Assembly (NCBI GenBank): GCA_013373205.1
Contig: JABXIG010000004.1
Coordinates: forward strand, 62,001 to 126,000
Length of the DNA stretch: 64,000 nt
Source of the DNA: Methylocystaceae bacterium
GTDB lineage: Bacteria; Pseudomonadota; Alphaproteobacteria; Rhodospirillales; Terasakiellaceae
Reading direction: 5' to 3'
Each line of letters opens with the position of its first letter. Within the stretch, counting starts at the first letter, position 1. The notes beneath the pieces are model-generated. The model searched no databases and was not told the origin of the DNA. It saw nothing but the letters and a program-made list of their open reading frames with translations. This document shows positions 1 through 8,397 of this stretch, piece after piece. The translations under genes and the position numbers were made by a program.

Positions 1-230
1 TTGCTGGCATCACTTGGGTCAGGATAAGCCTCTTTGACGACTTCGAGAATTCCCACAACCGCACGTTCTTTGCCGGAATGGTAAAAGAACGCCTGATCGC
101 CCACAGTCATCTCTTTCATGAAATTACTCGCCTGATAGTTGCGCACGCCATCCCAGGGTTCTACCCCTTTTTTAACATGATCCTGCCAGGACCAACAATC
201 CGGTTCGGATTTAACAAGCCAGTGGTTCAT
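1..230 (-). CDS. EVE domain-containing protein (3' part beyond the window)
   Basis: The first 76 residues are visible and begin MNHWLVKSEPDCWSWQD, the usual start of small EVE-domain proteins, with WDGVRNYQA and FFYHSG further on. EVE domains have a PUA-like fold and are thought to bind modified bases in nucleic acid; the cellular role of this family is not settled. The gene lies downstream of gpsA and the YciI-like gene on the same strand. Its C-terminal half is off the left edge. The fold is clear; the function is not known. Confidence 0.85.
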   Translation of the reverse strand, partial: MNHWLVKSEPDCWSWQDHVKKGVEPWDGVRNYQASNFMKEMTVGDQAFFYHSGKERAVVGILEVVKEAYPDPSDAS

Positions 231-248
231 GCAGATATCCCCCTTGTC

Positions 249-304
249 TTCCGCACATGATGCGGAACCTGTTCATCCAAGAGATCCCGTATCAAGTACG
301 GGAT
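249..304. repeat. Pair of palindromes, probable dispersed intergenic element
   Basis: Two perfect hairpins stand side by side between the EVE and YciI-like genes. One has 7-bp arms (249-255 and 261-267) and a 5-base loop; the other has 8-bp arms (284-291 and 297-304) and loop TCAAG. The second, read on the minus strand as ATCCCGTACTTGATACGGGAT-like sequence, resembles palindromes repeated many times between genes in alphaproteobacteria. No T-tract follows directly on the minus strand, so a simple rho-independent terminator is less likely. Repeat status is inference from one copy. Confidence 0.5.
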
Positions 305-316
305 ACTGCCCGCTTT

Positions 317-598
317 TTAAGCCGGCAGTACCTTTTTCCATTTAGAAATGCTGACCGATTCAAACAATCCTGCTTTGGCATAAGGGTCGTTATCACAGAA
401 ATCTTGCGCTTGTGCCAAACTTTCCAGATCCAGAATAACCACGGATCCGTTCATCTGATCATCTTCTTCAGACAGGGTTGGCCCGGCAGCAAATAGTTTT
501 TCGCCATAGGATTTTAGATATTCCACATGGGCCGGGCGATTATCCAGACGGACTTGCAGGTGATCGGGTTTATCAACGCAGTTAATGACATATAACAT
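317..598 (-). CDS. YciI-like family protein
   Basis: This 93-residue protein fits the YciI-like family (dimeric alpha/beta, ferredoxin-like fold). It has the conserved His in RPAHVEYL (residue 24) and an Asp in the strand SVVILD. The family is related to muconolactone isomerases and polyketide cyclases, but the substrate is unknown. Its ATG overlaps the gpsA stop by one base (TAATG), so it is probably translationally coupled to gpsA. Family assignment is secure; the reaction cannot be given. Confidence 0.85.
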   Translation of the reverse strand: MLYVINCVDKPDHLQVRLDNRPAHVEYLKSYGEKLFAAGPTLSEEDDQMNGSVVILDLESLAQAQDFCDNDPYAKAGLFESVSISKWKKVLPA

Positions 599-1587
599 TA
601 CATTTCTTCCTTAAACGGGCGGGAAAGCAACATATCAACCACCTGATTGAGATCTGCCCCCTTGTTCAAAATTTCGTTCACTGCCGCACAAATCGGCATT
701 TCAACATGGAGACTGGCTGCCAATTTACAAACCGAACGTGCCGTAAAGACGCCTTCGGTCACGGCTTTTCGCACCTTTAAGATATCATCCAGCTTTTCAC
801 CCTGACCTAAAGCGACACCTAAAGAAAAATTGCGCGACTGCATGGAGTTACAGGTCAGGGTCAAATCCCCCATACCTGAAAGCCCCATCAGAGTTTCAGA
901 CTTTGCCCCTTTGGCCACGCCCAAGCGCGCCAGTTCAGAAATCCCGCGGGTAATAAGGGCCGCACGGGCGTTATCGCCAAAGCCTTTACCCGAAACCATC
1001 CCGCTTGCAATCGCCAGCACGTTCTTCACTGCCCCGCCGATTTGCGCGCCAATAATATCATCGCTGGCATAGATACGAAAACGGCTGGATCCGATCATTT
1101 TAGCAATTTCCATTGCCTGATCACTATTGTCCATCGCCAAGGTACAAGCTGACGGCAAACCATTGGCCACTTCGCTGGCAAAGGTGGGACCGGACAAAAT
1201 ACCGATTTCAGCCCCAGGCAATTCCTCACCCAGAACCTCGCTCATCAATTTACCACTTTCAAGCTCAATCCCTTTAGCGCAAATCAGCAAAGGTGTGCCT
1301 TTTTTCAGGTTAGGTTTTAATTGTTGCGCTGTAGATCGGACAAATTGGGCCGGAGCGACAAATAAAATAACATCACAGCCTTTCAAGTCAGAAAGATCTG
1401 GCGTTGCCTTAATATGCGGGTCCAGATTGGTATTTGGCAGATACGTTGGGTTAGAGTGGCTTAAGTTAATCGCATCAGCCACTTCTGGTTCATAAGCCTG
1501 AATGAGCACGTCATTTCCAGCACGGCGCGCCGCACAAGCCAAAGCCGTCCCCCAAGCACCTGCACCAATTACACCAACTGTCGTCAT
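598..1587 (-). CDS. gpsA: Glycerol-3-phosphate dehydrogenase [NAD(P)+]
   Basis: This cytosolic enzyme reduces dihydroxyacetone phosphate to sn-glycerol 3-phosphate for phospholipid synthesis. The 329 residues match the family length. The N-terminal Rossmann motif is GAGAWG (8-13). ICAKGIE (103-109), LSGPTFA (132-138) and the GAVKN segment with the likely catalytic Lys188 follow in family order. It looks like a housekeeping gene flanking the polysaccharide locus. In relatives gpsA commonly follows tsaD; here a carbamoyltransferase of the polysaccharide locus is upstream instead, suggesting that the locus abuts or was inserted beside this block. Confidence 0.96.
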   Translation of the reverse strand: MTTVGVIGAGAWGTALACAARRAGNDVLIQAYEPEVADAINLSHSNPTYLPNTNLDPHIKATPDLSDLKGCDVILFVAPAQFVRSTAQQLKPNLKKGTPLLICAKGIELESGKLMSEVLGEELPGAEIGILSGPTFASEVANGLPSACTLAMDNSDQAMEIAKMIGSSRFRIYASDDIIGAQIGGAVKNVLAIASGMVSGKGFGDNARAALITRGISELARLGVAKGAKSETLMGLSGMGDLTLTCNSMQSRNFSLGVALGQGEKLDDILKVRKAVTEGVFTARSVCKLAASLHVEMPICAAVNEILNKGADLNQVVDMLLSRPFKEEM

Positions 1588-1657
1588 TTATTGATCTGCC
1601 TTCCCAAGCAATTTCATTTTATCCTTTATGCGATGGACAAAGGGCATGGGTCAAACA

Positions 1658-3496
1658 TCAATCCAATTCAAACGCATTTTTGTAATCAAGCTTCAGCTTT
1701 TCATCCTGATCTTCTTTTTTCAAGAAGCAGTTGCCGACCACAAGGTTATCCAGCTCGGTCCCCATAAAACAACGAAAAGCATCTTCCGGCGTGTTCACAA
1801 TCGGCTCCCCACGTACGTTAAAGCTGGTGTTGACCGAAACCGGACAGCCTGTGCGTTCTTTAAAGGCTTTAACCACCGCATGGAAACGCGGGTTTGTTTC
1901 CTCATGAATTGTTTGAATGCGCGCTGAATAATCCACATGCGTGACCGCCGGAATGTCTGAGCGCGGCACATTCAATTTTTCAATCCCGAACAAGGCATCT
2001 TGTTCCGCCGTCATTTCTTTTTGCTTGTCCTTATGAACATCAGCAACCATCAACATATACGGGCTATCGCCGTCCAACTGGAACCAATCCGCCACATCTT
2101 CGCGCAAAACCGATGGCGCAAAGGGGCGAAACGATTCACGGTATTTAACTTTTAAGTTCAGCGTCTTTTGCATTTTCGGTGAACGCGGATCAGCGATGAT
2201 AGAACGACCACCCAACGCACGCGGTCCAAATTCCATACGACCTTGCATCCAACCGATAGCGCGTTCTGCTGCCATAGCGTCCGCTGTAGCGGCGATGGTA
2301 TCGTCATCAGACATAACTTCAAAGACAGCACCGGCTGCTTTTAAACGTTCTTCAATATCTTTTTGCTCATAAACCGGACCCAGGTAAGATCCGCGCATAA
2401 AATCTTTGCCTGTATCTGCAACACGTGGCTGGCCTTTATGGTGGAAATGCGCCGTCATGGCCGCCCCCAACGCCCCACCAGCATCACCCGCAGCAGGTTG
2501 CACCCATACATTTTCAAAAGACGCATCACGCAAGACTTTACCGTTTGCCACACAGTTCAGCGCCACACCACCAGCCATACAGAGATTTTTAATCCCGTAT
2601 TCCTTGGCAAGAGAACGGGTCAGACGCAGGACAATTTCTTCGGTCACAGCCTGAACAGAGGCCGCAATATCCATATGGAACTGTTCCAGATCCTCACCAT
2701 CACGACCGCGCACAGGCTTGCCAAACAAATCGGCAAACTTCTGGTTCGTCATCGTCAACCCGGTTGCATAGTTAAAGTAGGACATATCGAGGCGGAACGA
2801 GCCATCTTCTTTCACATCGATCAGGTTATCCATAATCAGGTCTTTATATTTCGGCTCCCCATAAGGAGCCAGACCCATGACCTTATATTCCCCGGAATTC
2901 ACCCGAAAACCCGTGTAGTAGGTAAAAGCGGAATAGAGTAAGCCAAGGGAATGGGGGAAATGGATTTCTTTGACCATTTCCAGCTTGTTGCCGCGACCAA
3001 TGGCTACTGACGTAGTTGCCCATTCGCCCACCCCATCCATGGTCAACACCACGGCTTCTTCAAACGGGCTAGGATAAAAAGCAGAAGCCGCGTGACTTTG
3101 GTGATGTTCAGCAAACAAAAGTTTGTTCATCCAGTCAAAGTCGGGGTCGTATTTCTTAAATTCCTTGCGCAGAAAATCTTTTTGAAAAAGTTTTTCCTTC
3201 ATCCAGACCGGAATGGCTGTTTTAAAGGAACGAAATCCACGCGGCGCAAAAGCCAGATAGGTTTCCAGCAAACGTTCAAACTTCAAAAATGGCTTGTCAT
3301 AGAACGCGACATAATCCACATCTGCCATGGAAATGTCGGCTTCATCCAAGCAATATTCGATGGCATTTTTCGGGAAGGCCGGATCATGTTTTTTACGTGT
3401 AAAACGTTCTTCCTGGGCGGCAGCAACGATCACGCCATCTTCCAGCAAGGCCGCGGCACTATCATGATAAAAAGCGGAAATCCCGAGAATGCGCAT
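1658..3496 (-). CDS. NodU/CmcH-type carbamoyltransferase
   Basis: The product is predicted to transfer a carbamoyl group from carbamoyl phosphate to a hydroxyl, here probably of a sugar. It has the N-terminal ASKHA-like carbamoyltransferase domain, including EHHQSHAAS near residues 130-138, which supplies metal-binding His residues in the family. The C-terminal NodU domain carries MEFGPRALGGRS. At about 612 residues it is full length. An AGGA 7 bases upstream favours the ATG at 3496; ATG 3499 is possible. That ribosome site overlaps the stop of the DUF5989 gene, so the two are coupled. The actual acceptor cannot be read from the sequence. Confidence 0.9.
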   Translation of the reverse strand: MRILGISAFYHDSAAALLEDGVIVAAAQEERFTRKKHDPAFPKNAIEYCLDEADISMADVDYVAFYDKPFLKFERLLETYLAFAPRGFRSFKTAIPVWMKEKLFQKDFLRKEFKKYDPDFDWMNKLLFAEHHQSHAASAFYPSPFEEAVVLTMDGVGEWATTSVAIGRGNKLEMVKEIHFPHSLGLLYSAFTYYTGFRVNSGEYKVMGLAPYGEPKYKDLIMDNLIDVKEDGSFRLDMSYFNYATGLTMTNQKFADLFGKPVRGRDGEDLEQFHMDIAASVQAVTEEIVLRLTRSLAKEYGIKNLCMAGGVALNCVANGKVLRDASFENVWVQPAAGDAGGALGAAMTAHFHHKGQPRVADTGKDFMRGSYLGPVYEQKDIEERLKAAGAVFEVMSDDDTIAATADAMAAERAIGWMQGRMEFGPRALGGRSIIADPRSPKMQKTLNLKVKYRESFRPFAPSVLREDVADWFQLDGDSPYMLMVADVHKDKQKEMTAEQDALFGIEKLNVPRSDIPAVTHVDYSARIQTIHEETNPRFHAVVKAFKERTGCPVSVNTSFNVRGEPIVNTPEDAFRCFMGTELDNLVVGNCFLKKEDQDEKLKLDYKNAFELD

Positions 3497-3505
3497 CATC
3501 AAATC

Positions 3506-3655
3506 CTAGAACAAAGTATAGATAAACGGCGCAACGGCTGAGCCTTGTGCCAGCACCAACAGACCACCAAACAGAACCATCACAAGGAGGATGGGCAACA
3601 GCCAGAATTTTTTGCGCTCTTTCATGAACGCCCAGAGTTCAGCAATAAAAGCCAT
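3506..3655 (-). CDS. DUF5989 family small membrane protein
   Basis: This is a 49-residue protein beginning MAFIAELWAFMKERKKFW, followed by one hydrophobic helix (about residues 18-36) and a short C-terminal tail. This pattern matches DUF5989 proteins, which recur next to carbamoyltransferase and SxtJ genes in polysaccharide and toxin loci. The function is unknown; a membrane anchor or partner for the carbamoyltransferase is plausible. The gene ends 10 bases before the carbamoyltransferase start and is easily missed because it is so short. Confidence 0.8.
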   Translation of the reverse strand: MAFIAELWAFMKERKKFWLLPILLVMVLFGGLLVLAQGSAVAPFIYTLF

Positions 3656-3726
3656 GGAAAATCTCTTTTAATTATTGGCACAATTCTCGTGCGTTCCTTT
3701 TTCAGAACGACCAGAAAACATGAGGT

Positions 3727-3755
3727 TTTATAAGCATAATAAATAGCAAGAGCAA
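3727..3755 (-). promoter_or_regulatory. Candidate sigma70-type promoter for DUF5989-carbamoyltransferase
   Basis: On the minus strand a -35 TTGCTC (3750-3755) and a -10 TATAAA (3727-3732) are separated by 17 bases. Transcription would start near 3720, about 65 bases before the DUF5989 start. It lies back to back with the promoter of the SGNH gene. The -35 match is weak (3 of 6). Confidence 0.4.
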
Positions 3756-3781
3756 GCCCCAATTATTCCGCTATTTTCCAC

Positions 3782-3810
3782 TTTACGAAGATATGTTTAT
3801 TGAATATAAA
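3782..3810 (+). promoter_or_regulatory. Candidate sigma70-type promoter for the SGNH hydrolase gene
   Basis: TTTACG (3782-3787), a 17-base spacer and TATAAA (3805-3810) precede the hydrolase start by about 35 bases. The surrounding DNA is A/T-rich. Prediction is from consensus only. Confidence 0.45.
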
Positions 3811-3844
3811 ACTAAAACATCGCCATTAATCAACAGCGTATGCA

Positions 3845-4966
3845 ATGAAACTCTTAAAAATATTATTCATAAATTTAGTCATCTTGCTTGCATGCCTCGA
3901 ACTTGGCTCATTTCTCTATTATAATCTCGGATTATCAATTTCAAATTACACGACCTCTTATGTTTCCAAAACATATGACAATGATTTGCAATGGATGACG
4001 GAGCATAATAACTGGGGGGCATGGCATGTACCTAATGGACGCGCCCATATGGAACGACGTTGCTTTGGTGTCGAATTGATTTCTAACAGCTATGGTGCGC
4101 GCGATATTGAACGCAACATGAAATCCGAAAAATCTCGCGTTCTTGTTTTAGGCGACTCCTTTGTTGAAGGTTATGGCGTCAATCGTGAAAAACGCTTTAC
4201 CGATCTGTTAGAAAAAAAACTGGGAAGAGAATTCTTGAATTTTGGGACTTCTGGGAGTTCAGGCCCCACCCAATACGCCATTCTTTATCGTGAGTTGGCA
4301 TCAAAGTTTGATCACGATGAAGTTTTAATCGCATTCTTGCCTGACAATGATTTCACAGATAATGATCCAGCAATTTGGTTGGGTGATGACAAAACTGCCT
4401 TTAATATACGCTATCGCCCTTATTGGAAACGCGTTGATGGGACAAACGACTTTGAGGTGTTTTATCCTACTGATAAACCGAAACATATGGTGACCTTTGG
4501 GGATTATCGCTCTGAAAACCAACAAAAAGGCCCGTCCTTAAAATCCAGAATTCAACGTCTTTTCTGGACATATGGCGTCTACCGCGAAATTCGCTATATT
4601 TCAAGAGGATCAACATATGATGATGGCATTTATTCCGGCTATTTTGATGGAACAGATGAACAAGTAGACGCGGCCCTTTTCTTCTTAAAAAAAATCAAAG
4701 ACATGGCAGGTGATAAAAAAGTTTCTATGATTTCAATTGCTCGCCCTAATGATTTGAAACGCCAAGCTGAAACACCTAGCCCAATCATCGCTCGCCTGTC
4801 AGCCTTCGCTGCAGAAAATGACATTAAATTTGTCGATCTCGCCCCCGAAACACTAGAACGAGAAACTGATATTAAAAGCCTCTACTTGCCTTGTGACGGT
4901 CATTGGAGCCCCAAAGGCCACCAACTTGCTGCAGACATTATTGCCAATACAATATTTAATCAATAA
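3845..4966 (+). CDS. SGNH/GDSL-family hydrolase, membrane-anchored
   Basis: The 373 residues start with a hydrophobic signal-anchor (about 5-28). An SGNH domain follows: the GDSF block holds the probable nucleophile Ser105, and DGHWSPKGH near the C-terminus holds the Asp351/His353 pair. Such proteins in polysaccharide loci are acyl esterases or O-acyltransferases of the AlgJ/AlgX kind, acting on the periplasmic side; which applies here is unknown. It is the only plus-strand gene in this part. It splits the DUF5989 and SxtJ genes, and its base composition is more A/T-rich than that of its neighbours, suggesting separate acquisition. Confidence 0.8.
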   Translation: MKLLKILFINLVILLACLELGSFLYYNLGLSISNYTTSYVSKTYDNDLQWMTEHNNWGAWHVPNGRAHMERRCFGVELISNSYGARDIERNMKSEKSRVLVLGDSFVEGYGVNREKRFTDLLEKKLGREFLNFGTSGSSGPTQYAILYRELASKFDHDEVLIAFLPDNDFTDNDPAIWLGDDKTAFNIRYRPYWKRVDGTNDFEVFYPTDKPKHMVTFGDYRSENQQKGPSLKSRIQRLFWTYGVYREIRYISRGSTYDDGIYSGYFDGTDEQVDAALFFLKKIKDMAGDKKVSMISIARPNDLKRQAETPSPIIARLSAFAAENDIKFVDLAPETLERETDIKSLYLPCDGHWSPKGHQLAADIIANTIFNQ

Positions 4967-4973
4967 TCGTAGA

Positions 4974-5399
4974 TTAAAATTGTTTTTTCATAGACTCAGG
5001 ACTTGGGCCCGCAGGATCACGCTCAATCCAATAGGTCTTGGCGTCTTTATCCAGTTTTATGCGCATAGGATCCTTGCCCATAACTTTCAGGATCAACCCG
5101 ATAGGCACAATGGTCAGCACATAAATCGCAAACATAATAATCGGATTAACGATCTTGAACATCAAAAAGCCCAGCTTGGTCCACGCTTTATTCAGCGCGG
5201 CAAGGGCTTTCGGATAGATTAAACCCAACAGAAAAAGCGGAGCTGCCACACATAAAAGCACGATACCCAAAGTATCCAGCGTGCCACTGGACCACAGACG
5301 GTAAGCTTCGATCAAAGCCAAAATGCCCCCCACCGTCAAACCAAAACTTCGGTCCGAGGAGGTTTCAATTTCATGTGTTGATTGATGTTCTTCGTGCAT
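4974..5399 (-). CDS. SxtJ-type membrane protein
   Basis: This 141-residue protein has an acidic, polar N-terminus, then about three to four hydrophobic segments (roughly 24-40, 44-66, 84-108) and a charged C-terminal tail. The pattern, including SFGLTVGGILALIEAYRLW, fits SxtJ-family proteins, which accompany carbamoyltransferases in saxitoxin and polysaccharide clusters and have no established role. Its end converges on the end of the SGNH gene with 7 bases between. A weak promoter (TTGCTT, 17 bases, TACAAA, 5425-5453) may serve it. Confidence 0.75.
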   Translation of the reverse strand: MHEEHQSTHEIETSSDRSFGLTVGGILALIEAYRLWSSGTLDTLGIVLLCVAAPLFLLGLIYPKALAALNKAWTKLGFLMFKIVNPIIMFAIYVLTIVPIGLILKVMGKDPMRIKLDKDAKTYWIERDPAGPSPESMKKQF

Positions 5400-5424
5400 A
5401 TCTTCTCACCTAAATTACGATGCC

Positions 5425-5453
5425 TTTGTATCTATTCTTCACTTTAAAAGCAA
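5425..5453 (-). promoter_or_regulatory. Weak candidate promoter upstream of the SxtJ-like gene
   Basis: The minus strand has TTGCTT (5448-5453), a 17-base spacer and TACAAA (5425-5430), about 26 bases before the start codon. Both hexamers match the consensus only partly. Confidence 0.25.
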
Positions 5454-5553
5454 GCCTAACCCGCCCCAAATCCCCAATAGGTGCTACAAATGACCAACAG
5501 TTATAAAAACAACATCGCCAAAACTGTTCGCAACTTGAAAAGGTTTTTGGTGA

Positions 5554-7410
5554 TTACCCCACCCCTTTCTCATTAAATTTTTGCAATATCATCCAGTTCC
5601 ATAAGAAAAAGCGATAGTCATTTCGTCCCGATTGATGGCCCTGAATATTGTCCCGTGCAACTTCTCTAGTCAGACCGTAACTATTTAAGAGGTCTGGATT
5701 TAAATCGATATCCTTCATCCAGTCCATCAGCGGAATTCCAAAGCCTTTTTTCCGTCGGTTCAGAATGTCGTCTGGCACCATACGTGACAAGGCGCGTTTC
5801 AAAACTTTTTTGGTCGTCTTTCCATCAAACTTGTAATCTGCTGGCAGGGTACGGGCAAAATCCACCAGATCATTATCCAGAAAAATAGATCGTGCTTCCA
5901 ATCCGTTCATCATGGCGGCGCGATCCACTTTGGTCAGAATATCGTCAGGTAGATAAAAGTTTGTGAAGAACTCCAGCGATTTATCCACATGGCTTTTATT
6001 TGGGTCTTCTGCCCATAAAGAGATGGCCTCGCCATAAAGCTCTTCAATGTTGGTCGGTTCATTGAACAGCTCTTCAATATCGTTTTTCTGCAAGGGTGAC
6101 ATCCAGACCGGATTCCACAGCTCCGGTCCATAGTCCAGCCCCATCAACACCCGGCGCAGTTTAAAATCCAGACTCATATTTTTACCCGACTTCGGGATAA
6201 AATCGACCAAAGCTTTCATTGCCTTATGACCAAAGCCAGGCATAACGCTGTGATAAAGACTTGCTGGCTTTAAGGCCTTGAACGGATCATAACCCGCAAA
6301 GATCTCATCGCCCGCATCGCCACTTAACGCCACGGTCACTTTCTGACGGGCAAACTCACACAACAGGTAGGTCGGCAGCAACGAGCCATCGCCCATCGGT
6401 TCATCCAGCTTGGTAAACACGTCGCCAATCAGCCCGCGTGCCTTGGTGAAATCAAGGATTTTTTCATTATGATCACAACCAAGATACTGCGCCATAAAGC
6501 GCGCATGTTCCGACTCATCAAAAGATTTTTCTTCAAAGCCAATGGCGAAGCTTTTGACACTGTCAGCGGCGCGCAGACCACACATACTCGCAGCCACCGC
6601 ACTGCTATCGACGCCGCCACTTAAAAACACCCCTAAGGGTACATCGCTCATCAAGCGACGTTTAACCGATTGTTTTAACAGATGCTCAACCTCTTCGGCT
6701 GCTTCTTCAAAGCTGGGGGGATTATCTGCCACAGCAATGCGAAACTGCCAAAAGGGTTGGATATTCAGCTGTTGATTATCCAGATCAAAGCGCAGCCAAT
6801 GCCCCGGTTTCAGCTTATGACAATCGTCATAAAAACTATGGGGCGACGGGATGTAGCCATAGGCGAAGAATTTCTTTAAAGCCGTGCGATCTACCTGGGT
6901 CTGAAAGGCTCTATGTTGCGAAAAAACCGACAATTCAGACCCGAAAGCAAATAAATCGCCTTGTTTCGCCCAATAAAGCGGTTTTTCCCCAAAGCGATCA
7001 CGCGCTAGAAACATGACGCGACGGTTCTGATCCCAGATACAAAAGCCAAACATTCCGTTTAACTTTAACGGCAGTTCTTCACCCCATTCTTCCCAACCAT
7101 GGACCAGAACTTCTGTATCGCTATGGTCGGTGACAAAGATATGTCCTTTGGCTTTTAGCTCGGCACGAAGTTCTTCATGGTTATAAATTTCGCCATTAAA
7201 GCTGACCCAGACTGTGCCATCTTCGTTGGCCATGGGCTGATGACCGCCAGCCAAATCCATGATGGAAAGACGCAAGTGGGCCAGATGCACAGGCTGGTCC
7301 GCATCAATATAAAACCCATCGCCATCAGGCCCGCGATGCGCAATGGCATGGGCCATGGCCTGAAGGTCGTCTCGATCACCGGGACCATAAAATCCTGCGA
7401 TACCGCACAT
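5554..7410 (-). CDS. asnB: Asparagine synthase-type amidotransferase (first of three)
   Basis: This is a glutamine-hydrolysing, AsnB-fold enzyme of 618 residues. Cys2 is the class II glutaminase nucleophile, with FNGEIYN and DRFGEKPLY in the N-terminal domain. The C-terminal synthetase domain has the PP-loop SGGVDSS (264-270). The family makes asparagine, but in O-antigen loci relatives (WbpS type) amidate uronic acid carboxyls. With two more paralogues in this locus, a sugar-amidating role is likely though unproven. It ends the operon that includes the GT2 and GT-C genes. Confidence 0.9.
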   Translation of the reverse strand: MCGIAGFYGPGDRDDLQAMAHAIAHRGPDGDGFYIDADQPVHLAHLRLSIMDLAGGHQPMANEDGTVWVSFNGEIYNHEELRAELKAKGHIFVTDHSDTEVLVHGWEEWGEELPLKLNGMFGFCIWDQNRRVMFLARDRFGEKPLYWAKQGDLFAFGSELSVFSQHRAFQTQVDRTALKKFFAYGYIPSPHSFYDDCHKLKPGHWLRFDLDNQQLNIQPFWQFRIAVADNPPSFEEAAEEVEHLLKQSVKRRLMSDVPLGVFLSGGVDSSAVAASMCGLRAADSVKSFAIGFEEKSFDESEHARFMAQYLGCDHNEKILDFTKARGLIGDVFTKLDEPMGDGSLLPTYLLCEFARQKVTVALSGDAGDEIFAGYDPFKALKPASLYHSVMPGFGHKAMKALVDFIPKSGKNMSLDFKLRRVLMGLDYGPELWNPVWMSPLQKNDIEELFNEPTNIEELYGEAISLWAEDPNKSHVDKSLEFFTNFYLPDDILTKVDRAAMMNGLEARSIFLDNDLVDFARTLPADYKFDGKTTKKVLKRALSRMVPDDILNRRKKGFGIPLMDWMKDIDLNPDLLNSYGLTREVARDNIQGHQSGRNDYRFFLWNWMILQKFNEKGVG

Positions 7411-7419
7411 AATAAAAAC

Positions 7420-8397
7420 TTATTCTTTTGGAAAATTATTATGATTTTTAACTTGATAAATCTTTTTATCCTGGGCTTCGAAATAGGTTCGCATCAGCAA
7501 TTCTGCCAATAACCCCATAAGGATACACAACACCCCGGTGGTAAAGAACGTCCCCACCAATGTTGGCAATGGCGTTAGAATAAAGGATGTCCCATCAAAG
7601 ATTTTCAACCAGATTGCCCACAAAGCACACAGGCCGGAAAGCGCCAAAGACAAGAAGCCAAACCCACCGAAAATATAGATCGGCTTGGTCATATAGCGTT
7701 CCATAAACATGACGAGGAACAGGTCTAACAACACCTTAAAAATACGGTTCAACCCATATTTAGATTCCCCATGCACACGGGCGCGATGGTTGACCGGGAC
7801 TTCTGCGATCTTACCGCCCTGCCAGACCGTATAGATCGGAATAAAGCGATGCATTTCCCCATAAAGGCGGACTTGTTCCACCACTTCGCGCTTATAAGCT
7901 TTTAAAGCGCAGCCATAATCATGTAGATGCACGCCAGAAACTTTAGAGATTAACCAGTTGGCAATGCGACTGGGCAATTTGCGGGTAAATTCTTTATCTT
8001 GGCGATCTTCACGCCAGCCAGACACGACGCTGAAGCCTTCATCCAATTTTTCCAGCAGCTTAGGAATTTCACCCGGATCATTTTGACCATCGCCATCCAT
8101 AGAGACAATGATTTGACCGCTAGCATGATCCAACCCGGCCATCAAGCCTGCCGTTTGACCGTAATTGCGCAGCAGATCGATCATATGAACATGCGGGTCT
8201 TCCTTGGCAATTTCGATCCCGCGTCCCAGCGTCTTGTCATGGGAGCCATCATTGACAAAGATCATCTCGTAAGATCGACCGATTTTTTCCAGCGTATCGC
8301 GGATTTCTTCATAAAGCGGGCGGATATTGTCTTCTTCGTTGTAAAACGGAACGATAACCGACAGTTCAATATCCTGTGTCGTTGCCTCAGTGCCCAT
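7420..8397 (-). CDS. Family 2 glycosyltransferase, GtrB/DPM1-like, membrane bound
   Basis: An N-terminal GT2 domain (VIVPFYNEEDN at 14-24; DxD at Asp101/Asp103) is followed by two transmembrane helices in the last 95 residues. This architecture is that of GtrB, ArnC and DPM1 enzymes, which load a sugar onto a polyprenyl phosphate on the cytoplasmic face. It overlaps the upstream GT-C gene by 11 bases and lies near a gtrA gene, so the three probably form a Gtr-type side-branch modification set. The sugar is unknown. Confidence 0.88.
   Translation of the reverse strand: MGTEATTQDIELSVIVPFYNEEDNIRPLYEEIRDTLEKIGRSYEMIFVNDGSHDKTLGRGIEIAKEDPHVHMIDLLRNYGQTAGLMAGLDHASGQIIVSMDGDGQNDPGEIPKLLEKLDEGFSVVSGWREDRQDKEFTRKLPSRIANWLISKVSGVHLHDYGCALKAYKREVVEQVRLYGEMHRFIPIYTVWQGGKIAEVPVNHRARVHGESKYGLNRIFKVLLDLFLVMFMERYMTKPIYIFGGFGFLSLALSGLCALWAIWLKIFDGTSFILTPLPTLVGTFFTTGVLCILMGLLAELLMRTYFEAQDKKIYQVKNHNNFPKE

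Noticed and set aside
2363-2941. A 192-codon open frame on the plus strand
   Set aside because: It is antisense to the carbamoyltransferase gene and has no recognisable domain; a coding shadow.
1658-3496. Reading the gene upstream of gpsA as tsaD
   Set aside because: The protein is about 612 residues with the NodU C-terminal domain (MEFGPRALGGRS), far longer than TsaD, though the folds are related.
3675-3692. A TTGGCAC...GC pattern resembling a sigma54 promoter
   Set aside because: The GG and GC elements are separated by 12 bases instead of the required 10.
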